Source: Salegentibacter tibetensis (GTDB lineage Bacteria > Bacteroidota > Bacteroidia > Flavobacteriales > Flavobacteriaceae). From it: a DNA stretch of 37,690 nucleotides. Each line of letters starts with the position of its first letter. The stretch's first letter is position 1. Under the pieces are notes generated by a model. The model saw nothing but the letters and a program-made list of their open reading frames with translations. It was not told the DNA's origin and searched no databases. The translations under genes were made by a program, and so were the position numbers. This document shows positions 24,725 to 32,675 of the stretch, in pieces. The stretch is taken from NCBI RefSeq assembly GCF_020164485.1, contig NZ_JAIQZA010000038.1, positions 1 through 37,690 of the forward strand, in the 5' to 3' direction.

Positions 24725-25486
24725 ATGCCTCGTCTTGATTTAATTTTACTACCACTCTTAGGGGGCTATATTTTTCTCATCACTTTTAATTACACCAGAT
24801 TCTACCATCAAAGAATAGAAAAGAATAAACTAATTTATAATTCTCTTCTAGTAGCAATCATTCTAACTGGTTTCGTCTATTTAATTGATTACTTCATTTT
24901 TAAGCACAATCCTTACAGCTTATATATTGGAGGTTTAGAAACTAATTCTGTAAGTTATTACAGGAATTATTTAAGCTTAAAAATAGACGATATTTTAAAT
25001 TTTAATAAGGTCGGTTTTAAACATTCAATAATTGTTTTAGTTATCTCATATCCTTTGGCCTTATCATTAAACAGAATAAAATATTTTCGAGAAGAATTTT
25101 CCTTCGATTACACCTTGAGTAAGTGGGGAACGGAATTTGACAAAATAATTTGGAATGCTTTAGGTGAAAAAGATGACTTAGAAAAACTTCTTATGCTAAC
25201 CACAAAAACTAACAAAGTTTATATAGGTCAAATTACTAAACAGTCAGAACCAATTGGGAATACCTATATAAGAGTTATTCCTTCCTTAAGTGGTTTTAGA
25301 GACAAAGATGATCATACTTTGACTATAACGACCAGTTATACAGATATGATTGAGTATTTTACTGATAAAGGTTTGTCAGAAGAAATTGATAATAAACTAG
25401 GAGTAATTATTCCAACCTCCGAAATAATATTGATATCCCGATTTGATATTAAAGTGTTTGGAAGAATAAAAACTAATGAAGAATAA
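24725..25486 (+). CDS. Membrane protein with cytoplasmic beta-rich domain, DUF6338-like layout
   Basis: The 253-aa product has three likely membrane segments (about 6-24, 39-60 and 102-118) followed by a soluble domain (about 135-253). The soluble part begins FDKIIWNALGE and includes KVYIGQITKQSEPIGNTYIRV, which looks like a small beta-barrel. This arrangement resembles DUF6338-type proteins, but the match is from general layout only. It is the second gene of a pair within a defence-rich region and may be an effector that acts at the membrane; that is inference from location. Confidence 0.6.
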   Translation: MPRLDLILLPLLGGYIFLITFNYTRFYHQRIEKNKLIYNSLLVAIILTGFVYLIDYFIFKHNPYSLYIGGLETNSVSYYRNYLSLKIDDILNFNKVGFKHSIIVLVISYPLALSLNRIKYFREEFSFDYTLSKWGTEFDKIIWNALGEKDDLEKLLMLTTKTNKVYIGQITKQSEPIGNTYIRVIPSLSGFRDKDDHTLTITTSYTDMIEYFTDKGLSEEIDNKLGVIIPTSEIILISRFDIKVFGRIKTNEE

Positions 25487-25660
25487 ATAAAACTACTCAG
25501 AACAAAGACGCTTCATCGAAAATAACAGGTATTTCCGAAAAATTAAATTTTATAAGCCAATAAAGAAAATGGTTAAGCGCCAAATCCACCTCCCTAATCC
25601 CGCTACTTGCGATAATCGAGACCATTCGCTGCAAAACTTTACGAAATTCCGATTGAAAAA

Positions 25661-26569
25661 ATGATTATAAAAATTGAATGTAAAATAATTGGGGATTTTA
25701 CTATAACGGATAATTGTCAAATTAAATACCATCCATATGAAATAGAAATAAATTTCAACGAAACTAACCAAAAATTCTATATTTCACTATTAAAGAAAAT
25801 CACCAATTATTCAAACCTTCTTCCCAAACTTGAAATAGCAGAAAATGATGAGAGGACAATTAAATTTCCTAGTCAAGTTTTTTTAAAAGAAGAAATTGAA
25901 TTACTTCAACATATAGAATCATTTGGTGCACTAGATAAAGAGATTTACAATATTGAATGGGATAATCTCTCTATTGAATGGTTACCGGAAACGGAACAAG
26001 AAGAAAAAGAACTTACAATTAAAAAACATTCATATACTTTATCATTCAAAGGGAAAAAAGAAATAATAGATAAGGACTGGCTCTTTTATACTATTATTCA
26101 TAAAAGGAGATTAAATCATCTTACCTTACCGCTTTCTTTTTTTAGAATAGGCTTGAAATACTACAAGAGTTTTCAATATCAAGAAGCTTTTCTCAACTTC
26201 TATTTAATGTTAGAAGGGATTTTTGGAAACAATAAATTCAAAAACGAACATATAAAAAGTGAGTTTCAAAAATCACAGGTTTTGAGTAAGGCAATACTAA
26301 GGCTCTTAGATCAATTAAAAAAGTCAGACCTAAAACATTATGGCTGGTTCTCTGAAATGTGTGCTAAATATCATAAAGAGGCTTCTGTAGATGGAGCAAT
26401 TCATATTCTAGTGGAACAACGAGGGAATCTCTCTCATTTTTCAAACATAAATCCAAAAAAACATAAAAATCCGTTTAGGAATAAAGATTTTGATTCTTTA
26501 GCTTTTATCACTTTAATGATCTGCAAATATGTCTCAATTGATTTGAGATTGGAACCATTTAGAGGTTGA
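25661..26569 (+). CDS. HEPN-domain-like hypothetical protein
   Basis: This 302-aa protein has a beta-rich N-terminal half (1-135) and a helical C-terminal half (about 155-300: EAFLNFYLMLEGIFG, HIKSEFQKSQVLSKAILRLL). R254-G-N-L-S-H259 fits the R-x4-H motif of HEPN ribonucleases, and the surrounding VEQRGNLSHFS context resembles HEPN proteins of defence islands. It may be an RNase effector or an ApeA-like protein. It stands alone on the plus strand, ending in a shared bidirectional terminator. Catalytic activity is not proven by the motif. Confidence 0.62.
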   Translation: MIIKIECKIIGDFTITDNCQIKYHPYEIEINFNETNQKFYISLLKKITNYSNLLPKLEIAENDERTIKFPSQVFLKEEIELLQHIESFGALDKEIYNIEWDNLSIEWLPETEQEEKELTIKKHSYTLSFKGKKEIIDKDWLFYTIIHKRRLNHLTLPLSFFRIGLKYYKSFQYQEAFLNFYLMLEGIFGNNKFKNEHIKSEFQKSQVLSKAILRLLDQLKKSDLKHYGWFSEMCAKYHKEASVDGAIHILVEQRGNLSHFSNINPKKHKNPFRNKDFDSLAFITLMICKYVSIDLRLEPFRG

Positions 26570-26765
26570 AAAGCTCAGATGCCAAGAAAATGGTTAAATC
26601 CGTCAAATCTATTTTTGGAAACATTTACTAAATACTTTCCAATAAAGAGAGGGTAGGGTTTACTTAACTGTAATTATTGATAAATGCCAAATTACTAGCT
26701 CATAATCTAACTAACTCCAAGAATTAAAAATGTCAAAGGTACTATCCTGCAAGGTGTGTTAAAGT

Positions 26766-26808
26766 TAAAAATAACAGTGGATCACGACCCACTGTTATTT
26801 TTCTTTTT
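26766..26808. terminator. Bidirectional terminator between the HEPN gene and the ubiquitin-like operon
   Basis: AAAATAACAGTGG (26767-26779 region) pairs with CCACTGTTATTTT (about 26789-26802), with A- and T-rich flanks on both sides, so it can terminate the converging transcripts. Confidence 0.88.
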
Positions 26809-26831
26809 ACTTAGTTTTTGAGATTGTACTA

Positions 26832-27191
26832 CTACGTCCAGATAATCTTATTATTCTTAATCCAGAAGTGACTTTTGCACTTGAATTTCCTGTTTATAGA
26901 AGGAATTAAGGATTCATTGTTTAAATTACTTAGGACATATTCCCAGCGTGGTTTAGTATCCGGAATCAAATTAAGCATAATGGTATCTTTACAACCACAA
27001 GGACATTTTAGATAAGCAAACCAAAGATCTTTAATATCTACCCCTTCCAAATAAACTACTCTTGAGCTAATTTCGGATGGAACTTCATTAACAAGAACAA
27101 ATTTTATTCTGGACGGAAACCATAGCTTAAGAAAAAAATCCTTAAGTTTTTGAAAAAAATTTAAACTCCATCTAATCATAAAGCTGTACAT
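26832..27191 (-). CDS. Zinc-ribbon protein, DUF6527-like, of the ubiquitin-like operon
   Basis: A 119-aa protein with a basic, aromatic N-terminus and a cysteine-rich core (LKCPCGCKDTIMLNL, then FKCKSHFWIKNNKIIW) typical of a small zinc ribbon. The arrangement and its position after an E1-type gene match DUF6527 proteins of bacterial ubiquitin-like operons. Its start lies inside the upstream E1/JAB gene (20-nt overlap), so it is translated from the same message. Its role in the pathway is not known; substrate or partner recognition is a guess. Confidence 0.75.
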   Translation of the reverse strand: MYSFMIRWSLNFFQKLKDFFLKLWFPSRIKFVLVNEVPSEISSRVVYLEGVDIKDLWFAYLKCPCGCKDTIMLNLIPDTKPRWEYVLSNLNNESLIPSINRKFKCKSHFWIKNNKIIWT

Positions 27192-28548
27192 CTCCGTTGA
27201 CCCCAGACCCTAAATTAGTTTCAGGAAAAAATTTTGATTCAGTAAAACCAAGCTTTTCTTCTTCGATTGACCAATCTGTAATATCTACACGGGTTACTTC
27301 ATACTCGCTAGGGTCATTAAATCTAAATGGATGAATGCGATCTAACATTTCCAGAACAGCCAAAGAGGAGTGAACCATATTAACGCTTATTACTGCAGGA
27401 CTTACCACGTTAGCATTTTCAAAATATGCCTGCCTATCTTCATACTCTTCAGGAGAAGTTCTTTTGAGTTCTTCCTCTTCCATTCTTGCTGGCGAAATCA
27501 CCTTTCTTTCCAGTAATGATTTAGAACCAGGGAAAACGTAATGAATATTTCCCGCTATAGAATCTATTCCTCCAACCCCATCGGCATTCAATTTCACTCC
27601 AATATCTATAAAAGGTACAAGATAATAATGACCAATAAGATTCATCGCATGTCTTCCTTCAGATGAATCGGTGCAACCAAAGGCGAAATCGCTTGATGCC
27701 ACTTCATTTATTACCTCTTTACTGCTCTGTAAATATGAATTGAACGCAATAACTTTTGTACCGAGACCAATTTCATCTATATGCGCTTTAATAATACCTA
27801 CTTTTGACTTTTTAAGTTTAGCATCTCTTAAAGTCAATCCTAAAATCCGATTTAAATTTACAACATCTCCAACGTCCGGATCTACTAGTACTAACTCGCC
27901 TGCACCTAACCGAACCAATTGTTCAATAGTGGGACTTCCGGTACCGGAACATCCAATTACCGCCACTTTCATATTCTTTAGTCGATAAACTGTTTCCTCA
28001 CCAAATGCTTGCTTATTCCTATCCATCATACTTATATATTCGGTATCAAAAGAGTTATTCGTATAATCAGTTTTGGAAAATTTATCACCTATTATAGACA
28101 TCGAGGCCAGAGGCTTAAAATCTAATTCAGGGCTGACAATTCTCCCTTTAAATGAACCATCAGAATACATGATTAAACTGCTATGCAACAAACCATTATC
28201 CAGCCAATTATACACTGATTCAAAGAACCGTGTATCAGAATCATCATCAAGATCCGAGAAATCAGAATTTCCAAACGGATGAGAATGAAATTTAACAACT
28301 GACAAATTTTGATCTTTAGCTTCATCAATTAAATGCTCTATATCTGAAAACTTCCAATTAACATACTCGACTGCTCTCTCACAATCTTTATATGGTAACA
28401 AAAACACCTTGTTAAGCATAAGAAAATTATCGTCATTATGGTTTAGAGTACCACATAATCCAAACGCTACAGCTTCAAGCCCATCTCCATTATGAAGATG
28501 GGACTTAAGTTTAGAATGCTGCTTTTCTGTCATTCTGAATCTAAACAT
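27172..28548 (-). CDS. JAB deubiquitinase-like plus ThiF/E1-like fusion protein
   Basis: The 458-aa protein fuses two enzymes. The N-terminal JAB/JAMM domain (about 1-145) has E25 and a full H88-x-H90-x7-S98-x2-D101 metal site (KFHSHPFGNSDFSDLDDD). The C-terminal adenylating ThiF/E1 domain (about 180-450) has GCSGTGSP (199-206), LVDPDVGDVVNLNR and FGCTDSSEGR. There are only four cysteines (32, 56, 200 and 292) and none after residue 292, so the usual downstream catalytic cysteine of E1 enzymes is missing. It should activate, and possibly process, the ubiquitin-like domains encoded by the preceding gene, 2 nt upstream. Confidence 0.9.
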   Translation of the reverse strand: MFRFRMTEKQHSKLKSHLHNGDGLEAVAFGLCGTLNHNDDNFLMLNKVFLLPYKDCERAVEYVNWKFSDIEHLIDEAKDQNLSVVKFHSHPFGNSDFSDLDDDSDTRFFESVYNWLDNGLLHSSLIMYSDGSFKGRIVSPELDFKPLASMSIIGDKFSKTDYTNNSFDTEYISMMDRNKQAFGEETVYRLKNMKVAVIGCSGTGSPTIEQLVRLGAGELVLVDPDVGDVVNLNRILGLTLRDAKLKKSKVGIIKAHIDEIGLGTKVIAFNSYLQSSKEVINEVASSDFAFGCTDSSEGRHAMNLIGHYYLVPFIDIGVKLNADGVGGIDSIAGNIHYVFPGSKSLLERKVISPARMEEEELKRTSPEEYEDRQAYFENANVVSPAVISVNMVHSSLAVLEMLDRIHPFRFNDPSEYEVTRVDITDWSIEEEKLGFTESKFFPETNLGSGVNGDVQLYD

Positions 28549-28550
28549 AA

Positions 28551-29507
28551 CTATCGTTTTTTAAATTCAGATTCCAAACAACTTTTCGCGAGCATTACCT
28601 GGGACTCTAAATTATCAACTTCTGGATCCCATTTATTAGCAACAGTTCTATGTCTTGACCATCGCTGATAGTTTTTACCTTCTAAGGTAGTACTGGTCAA
28701 GGCACCTATAGGTTTTGCATCCTTTCTTGAAAGAGCAGGATTAAAATAAAACATATCCAATCTCCCCAAAGGATAATTTTTAGGAATCAAAATAGCCATA
28801 TCAGCCTCAGCAACATTATATCCGTCTGGTAGTTTAAATTGTCTAAAGACAACCCAGCAAGTTTGTCCTTTTTCTATAAAATCAACCTGTGTTGTATAAG
28901 ACTTAATATAGGAGATGTCTTCAGCAGTAAATTGTTTAAAGGGTTCTGCAATAGCAAAACCCTCTGTGCAATCTAATGGTACAATAACAAATCTCTCGAC
29001 TCCACTTTTCGTTAAGTCTACTGATTCATCTAACCCCAACATTTTCTTTCCGGATTTAGTAAACATTCTTACACCATTTTTATCTGGCGATTCACCAGCT
29101 AAGACAATAATTTCTTTACCTGTAATGGTTTCTTGTTCTACCTCATATTTATCCTTATTAATCTTAATAAGGTATTTATAAGTAATAACCGGATTGACTC
29201 CTTTGCAATAACAATCATGAATATCAATTATTTCTTGATCATAAGATAGAATTATGAAGCGTTCAATACCGCATTCGGTTAAATTGACTTCTACTTTAGA
29301 CCCTACAAGTTTTTTACCATCGGGAAGCTTCATCCTGATGAAATGGGTTTGAGGATTTGTACCTATCATTTCATGAAGTTCTTGTCCGGTTATTACTTGT
29401 TTTCTGGTTTTATATATTTCTTTGTTAATATAAAACTCGTATTCATATGCTATTTCTGGTTTTACGCCACTATTATAGCACTCGTTTAAATTCACGTTAT
29501 TTTTCAT
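28551..29507 (-). CDS. Tandem ubiquitin-like domains fused to an E2-like domain
   Basis: Residues about 1-88 and 90-178 are two homologous beta-grasp modules of the multiubiquitin type, each with a Y-x-I-K/N-K/Y..., TG-x-E and a G(I/V)ERF(I/V)I ending. Residues about 195-318 resemble the Prok-E2_E family (LDMFYFNPALSRKDAKPIGAL, YQRWSRH, NKWDPEVDNL). No cysteine occurs between about 217 and 309, so the E2-like region lacks an obvious thioester cysteine near its conserved RWSRH motif. There is no C-terminal di-glycine, as the Ub modules are internal. It is the first gene of the operon, with the E1/JAB fusion next. Confidence 0.87.
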   Translation of the reverse strand: MKNNVNLNECYNSGVKPEIAYEYEFYINKEIYKTRKQVITGQELHEMIGTNPQTHFIRMKLPDGKKLVGSKVEVNLTECGIERFIILSYDQEIIDIHDCYCKGVNPVITYKYLIKINKDKYEVEQETITGKEIIVLAGESPDKNGVRMFTKSGKKMLGLDESVDLTKSGVERFVIVPLDCTEGFAIAEPFKQFTAEDISYIKSYTTQVDFIEKGQTCWVVFRQFKLPDGYNVAEADMAILIPKNYPLGRLDMFYFNPALSRKDAKPIGALTSTTLEGKNYQRWSRHRTVANKWDPEVDNLESQVMLAKSCLESEFKKR

Positions 29508-29639
29508 TGTAAACGCTTTTTATTTTTAATAGTATAAATCGCCAAAGTGGATTACCTAAGTCCAAATTTGAAAGATTTAAAAAAGCGCTATATCATCCCG
29601 TAAGGGGCGAATTATTTAGGATAACTATACAATCGAGAA

Positions 29640-29745
29640 GAATGCTTGCATAATTCAAGCAGGTGTATTACCTTTGTGGTGTCTAAGCACAGGATTTTTA
29701 CCTGTAAAAATTATACAAGCCCACGTCTTTGACTGGGCTTTTTTA
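29640..29745 (+). ncRNA. Candidate small RNA ending in an intrinsic terminator
   Basis: On the plus strand successive hairpins can form: TGCTTG/CAAGCA (about 29643-29661), ATTTTTAC/GTAAAAAT (about 29694-29711), and a terminator AAGCCCA (29717-29723)/TGGGCTT (29734-29740) followed by TTTT. No protein gene precedes the terminator in that direction. It lies in the upstream region of the minus-strand ubiquitin-like operon, so it could also be a structured antisense leader. Confidence 0.45.
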
Positions 29746-29862
29746 ATTTATTTATAATTTTTCCATTAACATCATTTTGAGTTCAATAAAATTGGAGCAT
29801 ATTTTGCACTGTACAATATTATAATAAATAATAATTGTAACCAAAAAAAATGTAAAATAAAA

Positions 29863-29876
29863 TGTAAAATTTTACA
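29863..29876. promoter_or_regulatory. Operator-like palindrome upstream of the XRE/ImmA genes
   Basis: TGTAAAATTTTACA is a perfect 14-bp palindrome, flanked by further TGTAAAA and TTTTACA half-sites, about 55 bp before the ATG of the XRE gene. It is the likely binding site of that repressor. Confidence 0.6.
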
Positions 29877-29929
29877 AACAGTTTGTTTTATTCGACAAAA
29901 AACATATTTTTACATTATCTTACAATCAT

Positions 29930-30280
29930 ATGACAGAGAATAATAAAGTAACTTTCTATAAGGAACTTGGTTCAGCTATTTCTAACGCAAGAAAATTAAG
30001 AAAGCTAAGTCAAGAGTTTTTAGCTGAGAAAGTTGGAATGAGTAGAGCTTCAATTGTTAATATAGAAAAAGGTAGGCAATTCCCACCTATACATCTTGTT
30101 TGGCAGATTGCGGAGATACTAGGAATTAATTTTAGCGAATTAATTCCAAACAAAGATTTTGCCTCATCTGATCTTAATCCTTCTATTTCAAAAATTATTT
30201 CTAAGAAGGAAAAACAGGGGTTATTGAATAATAACTCTTCTGCATATTTGAAATCTTTTCTTACTAAACAATTAGGTTAA
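29930..30280 (+). CDS. XRE-family repressor paired with ImmA/IrrE protease
   Basis: This 116-aa protein has an N-terminal HTH_3 domain (about 10-68: LRKLSQEFLAEKVGMSRASI, NIEKGRQFPPIHLVWQIAEI) and a polar C-terminal tail (70-116) that could be the protease-sensitive part. The ImmA/IrrE gene follows after 17 nt. XRE/ImmA pairs are known regulators of mobile elements and of CBASS operons (the CapH/CapP type). Here it is divergent from the ubiquitin-like operon, so it probably represses that operon until damage activates the protease. This control is inference. Confidence 0.88.
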   Translation: MTENNKVTFYKELGSAISNARKLRKLSQEFLAEKVGMSRASIVNIEKGRQFPPIHLVWQIAEILGINFSELIPNKDFASSDLNPSISKIISKKEKQGLLNNNSSAYLKSFLTKQLG

Positions 30281-30297
30281 TTCTTATTTTTCATACT

Positions 30298-30834
30298 ATG
30301 TTTGAGAAAATTGAAATTTTAGCGGTAGAATTACTTGGTCAATTCGGCTATATGGAAGCGCCAATTCCAATTAAAAAGTTAATCAAAAATTTAGGAATTG
30401 AAATTAAACCGGAATATTTAGGAGATGAAATTTCTGGACTACTAGTTATTGAAGATAAACGAACAATTATTGGATATAATTCATCCGAACCAACTGTTAG
30501 ACAAAGATTCACCTTGGCTCATGAATTAGGACATCACATTTTACATAGGTCTGAATCTTCAAATGAAAAATTGTTTGTTGATAAGATAATGTATAGAAAA
30601 AATTTCACGAGTAAAAAGGAGAAAAAACAAGAAATGGAAGCAAATGTTTTTGCATCTAGAATATTAATGCCAGAAAACTTAGTAAAGAGTGAGTTCAATA
30701 AGATATTAGATTCTTTAGACCACTTGACTGAAGAAGATATTATTAATAGGATGGCATCCATATTTAAAGTAAGTTCAATTTCGATGACTTATCGATTAAG
30801 CAATTTAAACCTACTTGAAAATAGAGTTCATTAA
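30298..30834 (+). CDS. ImmA/IrrE-family metallopeptidase
   Basis: The 178-aa product has the zinc-protease motif H75-E-x-x-H79 in FTLAHELGHHILHR and the downstream EMEANVFASRILMP segment supplying the third ligand, as in ImmA, IrrE and CapP. It should cleave the XRE repressor encoded just upstream. The pair faces away from the ubiquitin-like operon across an operator-rich region, so its likely outcome is induction of that operon. The activating signal (for CapP and IrrE-like proteins linked to DNA damage) cannot be read here. Confidence 0.9.
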   Translation: MFEKIEILAVELLGQFGYMEAPIPIKKLIKNLGIEIKPEYLGDEISGLLVIEDKRTIIGYNSSEPTVRQRFTLAHELGHHILHRSESSNEKLFVDKIMYRKNFTSKKEKKQEMEANVFASRILMPENLVKSEFNKILDSLDHLTEEDIINRMASIFKVSSISMTYRLSNLNLLENRVH

Positions 30835-30949
30835 ATTTCTATATTAAAGACATACTTATCGGATAACCATGATTGGTAACATTCTAAAAAAGTCTGATAT
30901 AACTAAGCTTTCTTTCGTCGGTTCGACCTCAACCTGAGAATTCATAATT

Positions 30950-30983
30950 AAAAAAGCCTTCCAAGAAAGTGGAAGGCTTTTTT
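30950..30983. terminator. Intrinsic terminator after the ImmA/IrrE gene
   Basis: AAAAAAGCCTTCC (30950-30962) pairs with GGAAGGCTTTTTT (30971-30983) over an 8-nt loop; symmetrical, so usable in both directions. Confidence 0.9.
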
Positions 30984-30990
30984 ATGATGC

Positions 30991-31122
30991 CTCACATTTC
31001 CCCATTTCCCTTATATGTCATATCTCCTGCCTACAGGTATATTTAATCGCAGCCAAATCATTATATTCAATCTTTTTAAATAAAAACTACAAGACCCAAC
31101 CTACCATACATGGCAAAATCAG
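30991..31122 (+). repeat. hsdM leader repeat, copy 1
   Basis: This ~132-bp stretch is a direct, diverged copy of 32541-32675. The best conserved part includes AAATCATTATATTCA and ACTACAAGACCCAACC, running up to and through an ATG (31110) in the same position as the hsdM start in copy 2. Confidence 0.8.
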
Positions 31123-31157
31123 CTATTGGGCCAACTAACTTAGAGGTGCCTTTTTAG
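31110..31157 (+). pseudogene. Truncated hsdM start (15 codons)
   Basis: ATG 31110 encodes MAKSAIGPTNLEVPF then a TAG. This resembles the first residues of many HsdM proteins, and the leader upstream is homologous to that of the intact hsdM at 32663. It is most likely the stump of a second hsdM gene whose body was lost. Confidence 0.5.
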
Positions 31158-31249
31158 CAAACAATTAACAAGTACCCTTTAAAATTTATAAATAGATTGG
31201 ATTAGAGTTCGAACCTATACACTGATAACTTACGATAAATTAAGCTGTT

Positions 31250-31936
31250 ATGAAATACAATTTGACCTGCCCCAAATGCGAAAAAAAAGAAAAATTCTCT
31301 ATAAAGGTTGAACCGGAGAATGAAGGGATTTACAAAATCAAATGCCCTTATGGTCATGAATTCCAAATAGATATTTTATCACAACATTTTCAGGTCCTCT
31401 TTGAAAATGGTCTTCAGGCACTTTCAGATAAATATTTTATTGAATCCTTTACATCATTCTCTTCAAGCTATGAAAGATTTATGGAATACTTTATAGCTAT
31501 AGTAAATATGTCTAATAATATTCCTAAAGAACACTTTGAGAAAGCCTGGAAGACTATGTCATCTAGATCAGAGAGACAACAAGGAGCTTTTGTGATGTTA
31601 TATTTACAAGAATTTCTAACAGCCCCCGGTTTACTGTCAAACCACATTGTTGAACTTAGAAATAATGTAATCCACAAAGGATATTTTCCAAATGAAAAAG
31701 ATTGCATTTCATATGGAAACGTAATATTAAATTTTATTAGGCCAATTATTCAAAAACTCAAAGAAAATGAAAAATATGGATGGTACATTATAGGATCCGC
31801 TAATGATTTTGGATTGCGTTATCTGAACAAAAAAATTCCGCAGCATCTTCCTTATAAAATTTTCCCGACCAACAGAGAGTTTGATGAAACAGACAAAAAA
31901 GACTTACCTCAATTATTAAAAGACCGGAGGAACTAA
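31250..31936 (+). CDS. Zinc-ribbon plus HEPN-like protein
   Basis: The 228-aa product begins with a possible zinc-binding module (C7-P-K-C10 and C32-P-Y-G-H36). A helical domain follows (about 45-175) with R137-N-N-V-I-H142, fitting the HEPN R-x4-H motif, and an E-LRNNVIHKG context typical of HEPN proteins. It sits between two hsdM leader copies, within a probable insertion. An RNase-type defence role is possible but not shown. No partner MNT-type nucleotidyltransferase is adjacent. Confidence 0.62.
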   Translation: MKYNLTCPKCEKKEKFSIKVEPENEGIYKIKCPYGHEFQIDILSQHFQVLFENGLQALSDKYFIESFTSFSSSYERFMEYFIAIVNMSNNIPKEHFEKAWKTMSSRSERQQGAFVMLYLQEFLTAPGLLSNHIVELRNNVIHKGYFPNEKDCISYGNVILNFIRPIIQKLKENEKYGWYIIGSANDFGLRYLNKKIPQHLPYKIFPTNREFDETDKKDLPQLLKDRRN

Positions 31937-32075
31937 AATTGTGCCTAACAAAAAATTCATCGTATATCACGATTATTATTGAAAAATAGTAATTTTAGAA
32001 AAAACAAGATGGAAAATGTTTAAACCAGTATTCTCAGGATTACATAAATACTCTTATCACTAAACGAAGAACAGC

Positions 32076-32465
32076 ATGGAAATCCTTGTTCTTTTAGCGG
32101 TTGTTGTTATTATTGGCGCATTATTAGGCGGCAAAAGTTTTGGGGGCACAGTCAGAAAAGGATGTGGGTTTCTCATTATGCTTTTAATATTAGGTGTAAT
32201 TGCTATTGCTATATTTTACTATTCAAGAACAGATACTGAAGGCCAAGAAGCGATTTCAACCACTGAGAATTCAACCAATTATATTGCAAAAGAAAACTGT
32301 TCTACATATAGCAAACCAGATATAGAATCAACTTCCGAAGGAAGCCTTGAAATCGGTAAAAATTATTTTGTGAAGGATAATGATAAATTCAATTATTTCT
32401 ATGAGATCACTTTTCAAAACGGTGTAAAGTTATTCGTAAGGAAAGAATGTTTAGAAAGAAAATAA
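32076..32465 (+). CDS. Small membrane protein with C-terminal SH3-like region
   Basis: A 129-aa protein with two hydrophobic segments (about 2-20 and 31-49), a polar linker with Ser/Thr/Glu, and a C-terminal beta-rich stretch (EIGKNYFVKDNDKFNYFYEI, NGVKLFVRKECLERK). No family recognised. It lies in the same inter-repeat insert as the zinc-ribbon HEPN gene, 139 nt downstream, and may be part of that unit. Confidence 0.6.
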   Translation: MEILVLLAVVVIIGALLGGKSFGGTVRKGCGFLIMLLILGVIAIAIFYYSRTDTEGQEAISTTENSTNYIAKENCSTYSKPDIESTSEGSLEIGKNYFVKDNDKFNYFYEITFQNGVKLFVRKECLERK

Positions 32466-32540
32466 TGCTGAAAAATATATGGATAATCGGCTGCCGTTTT
32501 ACGAAAATCTTCTTTTTTTACAATGGATTAAGCAAGTTCC

Positions 32541-32675
32541 TTCACATTCCCCCTAATTCTCTTATATTTGTTAAATTCCCACCCTACAGGAATTTTTAAT
32601 CGCAGCGAAATCATTATATTCAGGCTGTTTAAATAAAAACTACAAGACCCAACCTACCATTAATGGTAAAAGCAG
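32541..32675 (+). repeat. hsdM leader repeat, copy 2
   Basis: Diverged direct copy of 30991-31122 immediately before and including the first codons of the intact hsdM. The two copies flank the zinc-ribbon HEPN and membrane protein genes, about 1.4 kb apart. Confidence 0.8.

Larger units (their letters stand above)
29508..29929. other. Divergent regulatory region between the ubiquitin-like operon and the XRE/ImmA pair
   Basis: Besides the ncRNA/terminator-like structure and the TGTAAAATTTTACA operator listed separately, several TGTAA or TTACA half-sites occur (29835, 29851, around 29910 and 29920). They lie between the two divergent transcription units, in position to control both. Confidence 0.5.

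Noticed and set aside
30911-30945. tRNA-like T-arm (GTCGGTTCGACC) suggesting an att site
   Set aside because: The flanking bases do not form a T-stem and no acceptor or anticodon arms are present.
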